Positions 1 to 10,795 of a DNA stretch of 64,000 nucleotides are shown here, piece by piece. The stretch comes from Hymenopellis radicata (lineage: Eukaryota; Basidiomycota; Agaricomycetes; Agaricales; Physalacriaceae): positions 1 to 64,000 of the forward strand of contig JADNRX010000221.1 of assembly GCA_015501595.1 (NCBI GenBank), read 5' to 3'. The position numbers and the translations under genes were made by a program. Every line of letters begins with the position of its first letter. Positions within the stretch are counted from its first letter, which is position 1. The notes under the pieces are model-generated. The model saw only the letters and a program-made list of their open reading frames with translations. It was not told the origin of the DNA and did not search any database.

Positions 1-1660
1 TAAGGCCAAGGTCGTTCCACAGTATGGCGTGAGTTTGTCCTTTAGCTCCTTCCAATCATACATCCTGAACTCTGTTTAGTCATAGTCTTGTAACGGTGCT
101 CACAAGTCGATTTGGTCTGCGCTCCATTGCCGTTCGATAGACGACTCACGGTACCCTCAGCTGCCATGCGATTCGCATGCGCCTTTGACGCCTAAGTTTC
201 GATCGTCATCAGAGACCCGGGATTCGAGCTTTCACCATGACCATCGCTGGCTCGCCCAGTCGTCGCGTCTGATGTGTCTACCGTAGACGATCTTTGTTAT
301 TCATGATAAAGGTTTTACACCTCATGAGTATTTGGATCTCAAGTTGCTTTGGATCTTGCCTTTCCCAGGCTGCCGCCCAACTACAAGCGCACCAATTGAG
401 TTTGTCACTTTTACTACCTCGCCCTTCAGCGAAAGCTTACACCTGTTTAAGGATGATGTTATCAACTCCTGTGAACCCTCTACTCGTCGAATATCACCCT
501 TCCTCCAACGACTCGCATCCCTCCCCCTGCCTCTCGCACGGTACTGCCATCGTCTATTGCCCTCCAGCAGACACCCAGTCTACCAAGGAATGGTCGACGA
601 CGACGCCTCCTTGTGACGCAGCTGTAGGAGAGCAGCATTGGCTGTTCTTTGTTGGGAAGGATGCGGTTCAGGTTCGGCATGACTCGCTCCCGAAGGATCA
701 AGACGTACTCGCTATGGATATCGCGTCAACGGGGAAGTGAAGTGGGCGATGACCTATGTTTAAAGGAGCGGTCGTCCTAGGCGCGGGTCGACGTCGACCG
801 TGACGCTGCTGTTATATGCGAAGCCGAGTTCAAAACCTGTAGCGTGCAGTTGGAGGAGAAGATTTGGAATGATTGAGAGAATCTTACCGTGGGACGGGAG
901 CAACCATGCCGTCTGATGGAAAACGTTGCTCATCATCAGTCTAAGGTCGCCGAAGCAAATAATAACTCCACAACTATGTGTGGAGAGCTCGCCCAGATGT
1001 AGAATGGAGTCGATTTTCTAGGTCGGCAGGAGGAGACTAGCGCGGCATAGCACGTGCGGATTCAAGGGGAGCTGACGGATGTCAACAGACAGCGGAGACA
1101 TCCCCAGGCGTTCAGGTTCTCGTGAATCATGATGAGCGAACGGCGGAAGAAGCGCGGAGAGACGGTAGAGTCGCAATCGGAGGAATGAGAGGTGTAGGAG
1201 AGGCGCGGTGTACGATTTGCGAAGAAGCAGCGATTGTCGTTCACCCTCCGCGAGTTCTGCACCACGCGCGATGTTAATGTTAGTGATGTCCCTCTTGGAC
1301 TTGGGGGATCAGGCGTTGGAAGTCTTGTAAAATGGATTCAGTGGACGTGCTCGAAGAGGCGAGAAGGCTCGAGAACGGATTGGGGTTGATGGTGTCAATA
1401 TGAAGCGCATGTGAACATTTCAATAGAAAATGTTACCAGCATATACTTAGTTGTTAGACTGGTTGTAATGTTAACAACTACAGTTACTTGCTCACTCTGT
1501 CGTTATCGGATTCGAAGGTGCAAAGGAGCAATTTGATATATTCTTCCGATCATATCCTAGCGCGTGCCTCTGCCTTAGACCACCACCTGGCCACCAAACG
1601 CCCTGCACCGTGAGCGCCATTTTCTGTCCTACGTTTCTTTATGAGTGACTCTGTAGAAGG
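1..1660 (+). other. Degenerate duplicated module D, copy 1 (upstream of A-type gene 1)
   Basis: No intact gene is visible. The stretch is a diverged copy of 23311-24690 and 36500-38930: the same landmarks recur in the same order (a 'gtcgttccaca' start at about 10, the 'cctttcccaggctgc' block at about 358, a glutamate-rich coiled-coil-like reading at about 850-1050). Frames are broken by stops and indels in every copy. It looks like the remains of a gene for a coiled-coil protein (fragments such as QLEEK and SELAEAN). The last 150 bp are the promoter/5' flank shared by A-type genes 1, 3 and 4. Confidence 0.6.
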
Positions 1661-1666
1661 CTAAAA

Positions 1667-3307
1667 ATGTCAACCTGCTCGCGCTGCGGATTTAAACCGG
1701 AAGCATCATTTGCCACTGACTCGCAGTCGGCTTGGAACATTGATGTTTTCAGCGTCATACGGTCGGGACACGCGCCACCCAGTGCCGCGATTCCCTGTAT
1801 ACCGGCTCGCGTAGCTGTACTGGAGGCTCGTCACCAAGTCATGCAAGACGACCTGGCATGCCTCGAAGGGCTGATAGCGCAAAAGCGCCAGGAGATCGCG
1901 TCAACACGCGCCGAAATCGAGCAGACCAAGTCCCTTGCTGCGCCCATCCGTTCCATTCCCTGTGAAATCCTCCTTCACATCTTTTCCCTCGTGGATGTTC
2001 CGCCTTTTCACGCCCTAGATCCTCGACAACCACCGTGTAGCTTCGGCCATGTGTGCAAGTTCTGGCGCACGTTGTCACGCTCTGCCCCGTCCCTCTGGTC
2101 CCGCGTGGTTGTTTGGAGTGGCATGGGCGCACACGATTCCAAGTTTTCCATCGACGTGCTTAAACAACATCTCGTACTTTCTAATCCACGCCCGCTTGAT
2201 GTAAAGCTATCCTTTTGGACATGCACCAAGTCAGATGAGAACGCAGAGGCTGTGATTGATGCGCTCGCTGGGCATTTTATCCGACTGCAAGAGCTGGATA
2301 TCTACGCAGGGAGTTTCGAGACAGAGTGCTTTTTCGACGGGCTCTCCAAGGCTGACCTGAGGCTTTTGAAAAGTCTCAAGGTGCGAACCTACGGCCCGTT
2401 CCCGGAATTGGAGGCATACGATATCGTGTTCCATGCGTCTCTTCATTCCCTTAAGATGAATCTGCCATTCAGCGCTTTCAAATCCGTACAAGGGCAGTGG
2501 CAGACTTTGACGTCCTTCGTCGGACCGTTTGCAGGTGCAGCGTCATTTCATCGGTTTATTGTCGCCGCGGAGAACCTCGCGCGTCTGGGGATTTCTTGCA
2601 TAGGGGATGAGGAGGACAGTCAACCAAGGACCGTTTTTGTTCACGAGAACATCACTCACTTGACTCTCAGTCCATCATGCAGCATCTCCCTTGCCCTCGA
2701 CAATATATCGCTGCCACATCTAGAGAATCTAATCCTTGACGAGGACAAGGTGCCTCATAGCACATGTCCAGTTCAGCCGCGCCAAAATTACGACACAGTT
2801 CTTCGTCGCCTGCTTGATCGCTCTCAGTGTAATCTGAAAACCTTCGAGAACGCCGCTGTATACCTCGAACCACAAACTATGACATTCATTTGGCAGATGA
2901 CCAATCTCATTTCCCTCCATCTGCATCTCCGTGATGCGGGATATCCTTTGTTGAGCGAAGTCTCAACACTGCTTGATGGCCTGACACTCACACCCTCTCA
3001 ACAACCTCTCCCCGGCTTGCGCGCACTGGCAATTACATGCGACATGACAGTAGACCATTTATTCACCAATTCCAAGCTCTATGACGTGGTCGCATCGCGT
3101 TGGAATGTTACGGGAAACGTGTCAAGGCTCTCAAAATTGACACTGGAGAACCACATACAACCCAACGAGCTGTCCATCACCTACGAGACCTCGACGTTAG
3201 CGTCGTTCTTATTAAATTTGAAGGATCAGGGGTTGGACGTTGCTTGGCAGATTGGAAGGCAAGATGTGCTTGCAGATGCGCTAAATGCTGTGGAAAGCTA
3301 CCTTTGA
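1667..3307 (+). CDS. A-type F-box/leucine-rich protein, copy 1 (546 aa)
   Basis: Intronless and complete. Residues 4-7 form a Cys-Ser-Arg-Cys pair in a short N-terminal segment. About 48-90 is a heptad-like coiled coil (VLEARHQ...EIEQTKSL). About 94-147 is an F-box (IRSIPCEILLHIF ... VCKFWRTLSRSAPSLWSRV), and the rest is a leucine-rich repeat-like substrate-binding region. F-box proteins of this kind normally bind Skp1 in an SCF ubiquitin ligase and choose its targets; that role is inferred. The ATG follows the shared 'ggctaaaa' leader. Paralogues lie at 10796, 24708 and 38943. It faces a truncated B-type gene convergently. The substrate is unknown. Confidence 0.9.
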   Translation: MSTCSRCGFKPEASFATDSQSAWNIDVFSVIRSGHAPPSAAIPCIPARVAVLEARHQVMQDDLACLEGLIAQKRQEIASTRAEIEQTKSLAAPIRSIPCEILLHIFSLVDVPPFHALDPRQPPCSFGHVCKFWRTLSRSAPSLWSRVVVWSGMGAHDSKFSIDVLKQHLVLSNPRPLDVKLSFWTCTKSDENAEAVIDALAGHFIRLQELDIYAGSFETECFFDGLSKADLRLLKSLKVRTYGPFPELEAYDIVFHASLHSLKMNLPFSAFKSVQGQWQTLTSFVGPFAGAASFHRFIVAAENLARLGISCIGDEEDSQPRTVFVHENITHLTLSPSCSISLALDNISLPHLENLILDEDKVPHSTCPVQPRQNYDTVLRRLLDRSQCNLKTFENAAVYLEPQTMTFIWQMTNLISLHLHLRDAGYPLLSEVSTLLDGLTLTPSQQPLPGLRALAITCDMTVDHLFTNSKLYDVVASRWNVTGNVSRLSKLTLENHIQPNELSITYETSTLASFLLNLKDQGLDVAWQIGRQDVLADALNAVESYL

Positions 3308-3767
3308 CTTGCTCGCTTTCGTATACTTACACCACCCGCAACCATTCAACTCGGTGCTTTGTAGTATTTATGATCATTCTCGGTATATGAACGAGCGAAG
3401 AAATAGTATGATTTATACGTGTCCTTGTCCGGAGTCGTTGACTCGCCCGTCTCGTGCGCACACCAGGATCGCAGAGAAGAAGGTCCGAATGTTTAAATGC
3501 ACACGTCTTGGAACAGTCAATCCGCTCCGAGGAATCACGATGTCGAGTCGTTCGAGGTTTTGGAAGTAGCACAACCGTTAGCAACACCCCAGCAAGACAA
3601 CAAGAAGGCACTGGCGTCCACATTGTCCTTCGCACCACTGGGTGCTATTACACGTCTAAACATCCGCCACCGGAGAGTGTTATAGTTGTATACATACTGG
3701 GTAGAGTACATAGTCCATTGTATTATAATTCGGTTGGTACGGCGGGTTTAAACTGGGTTATTTGAGC
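3308..3767. other. Convergent intergenic spacer shared by A/B gene pairs
   Basis: No gene is seen. The spacer is clearly homologous to 12435-12895 and 40578-41040: shared blocks include 'gtccgaatgtttaaatgc', 'ggaatcacgatgtcgag' and the 'ccagcaagacaac' run. The A gene and the following B gene were therefore copied together as one unit. Confidence 0.6.
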
Positions 3768-4187
3768 CTATGAAAAGTACAAGACACCCCGGCTCGCAAG
3801 TCGCGGCATAGCCCTCCGTATGTAGCTTGCAAGTTCGGGGTGCATCAGGTCGGTGATCAGAGTCCTTTCATCCCTCTCCTGGAAATGGAGCTTCTGCACG
3901 CCGCTGAAGGCATTGTGGGATAGCACGCCGTCGAGCGCGCTCCACGCATTTGAGATGGCCTCAACATGGAGAAGATAAGGGAATGCGAGTGTAAGCTCGG
4001 TGAAATGGATAGTCGCGCCCGAGTCTGCCAGGAACTGGAATGCGGAGGACCACCATTCAATCATGGTCCAAGGCGGGCCATGCGCATCGTTGTAGGCAAT
4101 GTACAATTGGAGATGCATACAGTGCAGGCCGTCAAATACGGAAAGAGCATCGGTAGGTGGTCCGTTAACATAGCCTGGTAGTATCAT
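3768..4187 (-). pseudogene. B-type F-box protein, truncated to its last exon
   Basis: Only the C-terminal exon survives. It reads from the old intron acceptor (ACCAG just before 'gctatg', near 4175) through GLHCMHLQLYIAYNDA, FTELTLAFPY and LDGVLSHNAFSGVQKLHF to the family terminus LASRGVLYFS. It is very close to exon 2 of the complete gene at 12896-14115. Homology stops at the intron: the F-box-bearing first exon is absent and unrelated sequence (the pseudogene at 4277-5922) begins. This points to a rearrangement breakpoint at about 4188. Confidence 0.8.
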
Positions 4188-4276
4188 TGTACAACAAGAC
4201 TTTATGAGCGCTAACGTTGCGATTAGACTAGGCTACCCTGAAAGAGTTGTAAGTATCAATTCGACACTCGATGATA

Positions 4277-5922
4277 TCAGAACCCTACGCTCTGGGACAT
4301 TATACGAAACGCAAATGATCCGTCATGCAGACGCATCATCGCATATGCACTTTTGAGGCAGTGCCGAATACGCGGCCACTGGCTATACTCATACCGATAA
4401 GAGTCAATACGAATCTCGAGTCGGCGACAATCTCCAAACGATTGGCCCTCAATAATCCTCCAGACATGGTCAGAGTCATATTGATGCACTTCATGTTCTA
4501 ACATGATAGCCTCGAGCTCAGGCCAGTCCTCAAGGTGGTCAAGGAACTCATTCTGTAGGTAGATTGGTGAATGAAGAGATCCTAGAAGGTATAAACAGAC
4601 GTACAACAATCCTCTCCCCTTCCTTCAACTCCGCATCTATCTTTGATGGATCAGGAGGGTCTGACACAGAGGGGATTGCTAGCGTCAGGCGCTTCAGCTG
4701 CGTAGACATTGCAAGTGCCGAATCGTCGGCGTACACAATGTGCAGATACGCGACCCCAATGCAAGCAGACAGAGGGACGCCTTATGCAAAGAAATCACCT
4801 GCCACAGAGAGTCGACGTTCGCAGGACATTTCACAGCCCAAAGCTTGAGCTCCAATCGCTCGATGCCGCGATACGAGGCCACGTATCGCACGAATGCGAT
4901 GGATACGGAACATATGTGCACGCGGACAAGATGTACAGTCTCTCTGCGGAGAATATCCCACAGCGCCTCCGGGGCCTCAGCATCAACTTGTAGCGATGTA
5001 AGGTGCCGGAAATGGGGGAACCTGGATGTCGCGTCCGACACGGTGAGAGTATAACCCACGAACGATTCGACACAGGCTGGTGTGCCCAAGGGACGACCCG
5101 CAAACAGGGCACGCAAATCGACCTCGCCTTCCCACCATTTCAGATCAATCTTCTTCAACTGGGGATTGTTCGTGATGATGGGGGTGATATAGTTCATGGT
5201 TTTGGTGAGGGAACCTGCTTGCAGAGTGGTGAGACCACGCAACTGCGAGAGCGCTTCGAATGGGAAAAGTTGCCGCTTTGAATCGACGGCCAAAGTTGCA
5301 AGAGGCGGTAGAGAAGCGATCATAGGCTCCATCTGGGGACATAATCCGTGGGACCAAGGGATGCTGCAGGATTCAGGAAGGTCAATGTCACATCTAGAAA
5401 GAAATGCAGCGAAACGTACTCCATACGCCGAAGCGACGTCAAATGAGGAATAACATCCTGGATGCATGCCCATAGGTCCCGCCTTCTCTTTCTCGTGATG
5501 ATCGCTGTAATGCGCGACTTCCAGCTCGATGTCGACTCCCGTGGCATTTGGCCGCAGCTTACTTGAGAGCACAGGTCGGTGTCAATAGATATGACTTCGA
5601 AGTGACGCCCGAAATTTGGGGAAGACGCAATATGTCGGAGGAGGTCGATGGAACTTTTAAGCCGTTCTTGGTCGAGAGGCTGAAACGAGTGTCCAGAATA
5701 GACTCGGTTTCGTTGTTTCCAGGGAAGGTAGAGGGTATTAAAAAGGATGCAGCTTATGATATTGTTCCAGATGCGACACACCTATCGAATGGCTTTAAGA
5801 TCTTCTAGGGTGTGTTCGGGCTAAGGATAGGTAAGAACAGCATGTCAGGCGATGGCACAGGGACCTACCGAGCCTAGGATCTCACTCCATAACTCAGCTG
5901 GGAGTTCAAGTCGGCTGTTCAT
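4277..5922 (-). pseudogene. Unrelated F-box/LRR-like gene with a stop inside the F-box
   Basis: The start at 5922 gives MNSRLELPAELWSEILGS, the first half of a classical F-box, then a 48-nt intron (5821-5868), then PEHTLEDLKAIR, a TAG stop at 5782-5784 and VCRIWNNIISC, the rest of the box. Downstream exons continue a plausible leucine-rich protein: LKKIDLKWWEGEVDLRAL; an intron after DSLWQ; LKRLTLAIPSVSDPPDP; an intron; NEFLDHLEDWPELEAIM; ending MSQSVGF at 4277. A frame change near 5380-5410 (between the LRRMEY and IPWSHG stretches) could not be explained by a good splice site. It is not from the A or B family. Nonsense plus probable frameshift make it a recent pseudogene. Confidence 0.65.
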
Positions 5923-6120
5923 CGCGTAGAGTGGGCCGTATGTGGTAAAGATGCACCCGTGAGAATATAGACACGAGGTACTTAGACCAAATTAGATCGG
6001 CAACCGCGTCGGATTGGCGTCGGAGGGCTTGAACACGAACGTCAAGACGGAGACTAGTCAAATTCAAGGCATACAAACATCATAATGCACAAATACACCG
6101 TTGCCCTTCATTGATCATGT

Positions 6121-7409
6121 CTACGAGAAACAAAGAACATTTCTACTGGCGAGTTGTGGCATTGCTACCCGTATCTTGGCTGCCATGTCCGTGTCCGTTA
6201 TGATACATCCCGCCTTGGTCTCGAAGTGAACGTGCTGCACGCAACTGAAGAACTTCTGCGAAAGGACCTTGTCAAGTGATTCCCATGCAGCCAAAATGCC
6301 TCTTTCGTGTAACAGATCGGTGAACGTGAATGTAAGCTCCGTGAAATGGATGGTCGCTTTATCGCTTGCAAGGGTGGAGAGTACACAAGCCCACCACTCT
6401 ACAAACTTTTGTTCCCTCGCCAGTTTGAGGAAATCACTCTGTTTGAAACGACCGCCAACGACGCCGAACTGGATATGCTGAACGTGAAGGCCGCCGAGAG
6501 GGAGTGCGCGGTAGGCCTCTTCCTCCGGGATATCCGTATCATTCCATTCGTTGTCGACCAAGTCTAGGGCAATGATGGTCAGCGTGATGAACTGCAGGAA
6601 ATGGCCATTCACTTACTACAGGGGAGGTCAAACCGGCACTCCTTCAGCGACGGCAATCCCTTCTGGAGCACATCGCACCACCGTGCTATATCATCGGCAC
6701 TGGCCATGAAAATCTCGAAACACTTGAGGTTCGGGAAGCTAGCTTGTCGCTGAGAGAGCCAATAGTGGAAGCGTTGTTCGTGGAGTGGTATCTTAACGCG
6801 AATGTGTTCGACGAGCGGAAGCTGAAAAACAGAATCATCGAGCTCAACAACGCCATCTGAATCCTCAGGCTGGACATTGTAGCTATCCACATTGATTCTC
6901 CTGATGCTGGTCCCTTTCAGAAGCGTGAAGATAGGCTCGAAATCCGCCACGTAGCTGAGATGAACAAGGTCGAGCTTCGTAATAAGGGGTCTAAGAGGTA
7001 GGAAGCTGTGGAGTAGGTCGAGAAAAAGCTGATTGGACCACCCTTCCAACATGCAATCCGCAAAGTCGACTGCCAAAGAAGTTATATGTGGGAGAAGGGT
7101 AAGGATAGCGGTAAGGCAGGTCATATAGGCCTTGCGTGATATGTAGTTGTTTTCTAAGTTGGCAAATATCCGCATTTGGTGAATGGTAAGGGAGCGGATG
7201 AGTTTGGGAAGATGGGGAGAGCATATGAGATGAGGAAGGAGGTTTGTCATCCTCGAATAAGAAGACAAGTCAATATGCCGAAACAAAACGCGTTGACTGG
7301 CGCCCGCCCACGCTACAGATACCAGTGCACATTTTCGCAGTTGGTTTTCCTTGCCACGAAGACAATTGACGACGATTTCGACGATTTCGTGTGGGAAAAC
7401 ATGTGGCAT
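6121..7409 (-). CDS. B-type F-box protein, complete (411 aa, 2 exons)
   Basis: Exon 1 is 6617-7409 and exon 2 is 6121-6563, joined across a 53-nt intron with donor GTAAGT, branch CTGAC and acceptor CCCTAG. The spliced length is exactly 412 codons including the stop. The F-box is N-terminal (FPHEIVEIVVNCLRG ... LRKCALVSVAWAGASQRVLF, residues about 4-43). A leucine-rich middle follows, then the family block ATIHFTELTFTFTDLL, the LDKVLSQKFFSCVQHVHFE block and the terminus LASRNVLCFS. It is among the more diverged B members. It probably acts as an SCF adaptor with an unknown target (inferred from the family). Confidence 0.85.
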
Positions 7410-7705
7410 GGCTACGAATTGATCAATACAGCAAAACGAGATGGAGAGTCAAGTTATACTGGGTGCGAGGAAGACGATCTGCGGATGCCAGAATGACCGT
7501 CGACGACTGTCAGGGTTTGGGGTGAAGCAAAGTCGATCACGGGGTCCAACCCTCTTCTGGCCGGCATTTGCCGAAGGAAGACGCCAACGGTAGCTCGACT
7601 CAGGATGAATGTAGTAGTAATGAAAACATGTTACATGTCTCGAGTCGGCGCTAGTTTACGCCAAGTACAGTCTTGAGGACTTAGCCAAGCGCGCGGTCCT
7701 ACTAC

Positions 7706-8470
7706 TTAGTTACAGCCTTTTAAATTTTCCAAACCCAAACCAGAGCCATGACCAAGATTTAACATGGTTCTACTTGACTGAGAGAGCTGGTCGTCCCTAC
7801 AGTGAAATGACTCGTCGGAACCGGAAGCAGGCGAGAAGTCCGCAGATGCACAATCCCGCGAAGGAGCGCCACGATGACTAGTGAAACGCAGACCCTCAAC
7901 ATCACTATCAAAGTAAGTACGCATATGCGGCAGGGATGCGGAGGTCCAGGAGTCATATGGACGCGCCTCCCCTGCCATGACACGTCCGATGATTAATGTC
8001 GGTGCCGCCGCCTGGATAATGTCAGTCTCGTTCCACTGTGAAAGGTCGAAGGAAGGACATACCGTTACAGCACTTAATATTCCGTCTACGTAGAGACTCG
8101 CATTACCGTCGGCAATCCGGACATCCCACAAGTACAGTGCAAGGTAGAGGACATACGTGACCGAATAGAGGAGCGCCGATTCCACGAGGATCTCAATAAC
8201 ACTGCGGTACGTGCGCGCACGCTTGAGCCCTCCCGTCTGCGATACGATGCGAGCAATGATGAGGATGCTGACGGAAGCCGTGACGGAGTAGTACACGATC
8301 GTCCGTTTACAGTAAGCTGACAATTTCAACAGATGAAAGAAAACCAATGCGATGGTAAAGGGCGCGTTGACTAGGATAGAACCACGTCCAAACGACGAGC
8401 GCGCAGCTTGAAAGCGTGACTTTATCGTCGGAGACATATCCGAAATCAAACGCACCGGGTTCAAATGCAT
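7706..8470 (-). CDS. Partial fungal membrane protein, C-terminal three TM segments
   Basis: Hydrophobic segments IVYYSVTASVSILIIARIV, then VIEILVESALLYSVTYVLYL, then the AAAPTLIIGRVMAGEARP motif are followed by a polar Ser-rich tail. The motif resembles the last helices of the seven-TM proteins abundant in Agaricomycetes. A 51-nt stretch (GTATGT ... CTGACATTATCCAG, about 8010-8060) inside the frame looks like an in-phase intron, which would join ILSAVT to AAAPTLI. The first four helices are not recognisable upstream, so the gene is probably 5'-truncated, or its first exons have decayed. Family assignment is by memory of the motif. Confidence 0.5.
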   Translation of the reverse strand: MHLNPVRLISDMSPTIKSRFQAARSSFGRGSILVNAPFTIALVFFHLLKLSAYCKRTIVYYSVTASVSILIIARIVSQTGGLKRARTYRSVIEILVESALLYSVTYVLYLALYLWDVRIADGNASLYVDGILSAVTVCPSFDLSQWNETDIIQAAAPTLIIGRVMAGEARPYDSWTSASLPHMRTYFDSDVEGLRFTSHRGAPSRDCASADFSPASGSDESFHCRDDQLSQSSRTMLNLGHGSGLGLENLKGCN

Positions 8471-8571
8471 GAAGACGCGAACAAAGGCGGTACGCGTTCT
8501 TGAAAGTTAGCTTTCAGTCAATTCACAGAATGGTATGATCCTACAGGATTAGGTGTCTACGAGTGCTGCGT

Positions 8572-8820
8572 TTAAGGACTTACATACCGGTTGACGAGTG
8601 GCATTGATGGCGGGAGGATATAAGCTTGATCAGGAACCACCATGATCATCTCACCAAACTTCGGAATTTCCACTATTCCCGCAGTAAACGCTCGCCATTT
8701 CACAGACGCTGCTCCACGATAGGCCTGCAGACGACGATAAAGGAATCTGCTGTCGAGAATCCTCGGTCGCTCATAACCACCGAAGGGACACCAGACGACG
8801 ACAGGATGCGCGGATAACAC
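8572..8820 (-). pseudogene. Possible N-terminal cytochrome P450 fragment
   Basis: The reading YRGAASVKWRAFTAGIVEIP followed by KFGEMIMVVPDQAYI resembles the segment of fungal P450s before the I-helix (pattern: Y-x-x-G-hydrophobic-K-hydrophobic-P ... hydrophobic-V-V-x-hydrophobic-x-x-I). No haem-binding Cys motif or other P450 block is found nearby, so at most a fragment remains. It could be chance resemblance. Confidence 0.22.
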
Positions 8821-8829
8821 CGCGTGTAA

Positions 8830-9389
8830 GCGGCGGCGTCGGGATTCATACGTGTGGCCTGGCGATTTTAGGGCATTTCAGACGTGATTGGGCGTCCACG
8901 CGTTGGATTGCTTGTTTTTACATGTACGTCGCCGAAAGTATGACTATCCACTGGTTCTCATTTTGGTGGGATAGGCGTCGCCCCTCCTGGCTACTGCTCC
9001 AAGTTTTGCGCTGGCAGTCTGGCGACGAATTCCCTCTCCACCGAAATCGAGGTAACCTGATCTGCCACCCTTATATCATTCACCATAAACGCCCCACCAC
9101 AGATGCGGCTGAAGGCGCAAACGCCGACGAAAACAAAATCCGCGCCCTTACCTTTCCTCGGCTTCCGACCTTTTTAGAAGACATTCAGCAAGGGACCAAC
9201 CTGCGACTTTCAGAGCAGAGCTAAAAAGCTCCGGCGCAAGGACTCAGACGAATGGAGCGACTCGTGGACGTGTTAAACGTGTTTTCATTTCTTCAACGAC
9301 CACAGGTGCGTGTAATCCAAACAGTAATATAAACCCGACGACTGACAGGCATTTCACCCAGCTGCCAACCATCTTTAATACTCTCATCC
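8830..9389. other. Spacer with no recognisable gene
   Basis: An open frame on the + strand at 8922-9224 has no family resemblance and no paralogue in the window. I see no other signal here. Confidence 0.4.
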
Positions 9390-10440
9390 GCTTGTACATT
9401 CTCCTCGCTTGGTCCAAGTGGCGCGTCCTTACATATCCAACAACAGTGTGCAATAGACCGCGGTTATTCCAGAGTATGAGCTCCTTCTCCTCCCTGCGGA
9501 CCATCAGTCGGCCTTCCTTCTTTGAACGCCTACCATGGGTGCCGGTATACTAGCTTTTCAAGCGTCAGCCCTCCATCATCGAACAAGATAGAAGAAAATG
9601 TACTTTGGGGGCTAAAGCAGGACGCTTCATCTTGTAGCAAAGATTGCGCGCCTCCTTGATGTCCATGAGATGGCCGCCATCAGGATAGAGCATGTTCTCC
9701 TTGGCATTCGGTGGAAGCGGGTCGACGAATACTTCGGGAATCGTCCAGTCTTGTACCCTCAAATGTAAGTCACCAGTAACTGGGTTCTTCCACGTCTAAT
9801 GAAGTGTCAGGTCATCCAAACGCAGTATGCTCTCACTCACGCACGAATGGATACACCTTGATCTCATCCTCCCTCCATGAGCTCAGCTCGTCCGGACTCT
9901 TCTCCAACCCAGGCTGTGATTCTATTCCTAACGCCGTCGACCTCGCCTTTGTTGGCCTCATCCATTCTAACGGATGCGGAGCATACTTTGACCGTGCTCG
10001 TACGGCAACGCTCTTGAACTCCCGCAGGACATGGTTTAGCCCGACACGAATATCGTCGTACCCAGCGGGACGCGTAGCTCGTCGACTGTACCGTTGTCGT
10101 AGCGGACCGTCTGCGCACGACTTTCGGGAACTTTAGTGTTACACCTTTGGCAAGTCTAGAGCACAGCGCCGCATCCATGTGCCAGCGGGAAGAACCGCGT
10201 CTGCCTTGTGCTTTGGATACATGGGTGGTGTGTCAGGAGGAGTGGTTGAGGCTCATCTCCGCGATGCCTTCGTGGTCTTGGACTGTGCCGTGCCCGATGA
10301 TCTGGACTTGAGGTGTGCGCGGGAGGCTCTTGATGTAGGAGTGTACGATGTTGGCCTTGGCGTGGTCGACTTTGTTGTTGCCGTGCCCGTAGCTGGTCGC
10401 CGTGGGGTCGAGCTCGCGTACTATGTCGGTAGAGGTTTTT
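9390..10440 (-). pseudogene. TauD/TfdA-like dioxygenase pseudogene (xanthine dioxygenase XanA type)
   Basis: Read on the minus strand from about 10440, broken frames give in order: TSTDIVRELDPTATSYGHGN; AKANIVHSYIKSLPRTPQVQ; IIGHGTVQDHEGIAEMSLNH; WHMDAAL; QTVRYDNGTVDELRVPLGTT; a frame change; REFKSVAVRARSKYAPHPLE; an intron (GTGCGT ... CTTCATTAG); TWKNPVTGDLHLRV; YPDGGHLMDIKEARNLCYKM; a second intron; and ELILWNNRGLLHTVVGY. These are the blocks of fungal alpha-ketoglutarate-dependent xanthine dioxygenases. The iron ligands (His-x-Asp in WHMDAA, distal His in LLHTVVG) survive, but stops and several frameshifts disable the gene. The XanA assignment is from family knowledge. Confidence 0.72.
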
Positions 10441-10795
10441 TAGAGGTATGCGCAGGAGCCTGTGGGGCGTGTCCGTGTCGTTCGTGGTTTAATGCCAGTT
10501 ATCCATCAATTATTTCTGTTAAAACAAGCCAAGACGACAAGAACTTTGAGAATATGTTGAGCCCCACTGAATCAACGAACACTGTTCTCTACCACACTAC
10601 TGCTCAGGCCTGCTGCATCTCTCATGAAAACAACAGCTACAATAAGTTTATGAAACGCGGGAAAGATAATGTGATCTGATCTAATCATCAGCTGCTCTGC
10701 CTTTAACCATCACGTCCACACGAGCCACTCACTGCATCGTGAGCGCCATTTCTGTCCTAAGTTTCTATACGACTGACTATGTACAAGACTAAAAA
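10441..10795. other. 5' flank of A-type gene 2
   Basis: There is no gene. Only the last 60 bp ('gtgagcgccatttctgtcct ...') match the leaders of the other A-type genes. Module D, present upstream of copies 1, 3 and 4, is missing here and is replaced by the dioxygenase pseudogene neighbourhood. Confidence 0.5.

Noticed and set aside
10179..10679. 166-codon frame on the + strand
   Set aside because: It is antisense to the dioxygenase pseudogene, whose conserved blocks lie on the minus strand.
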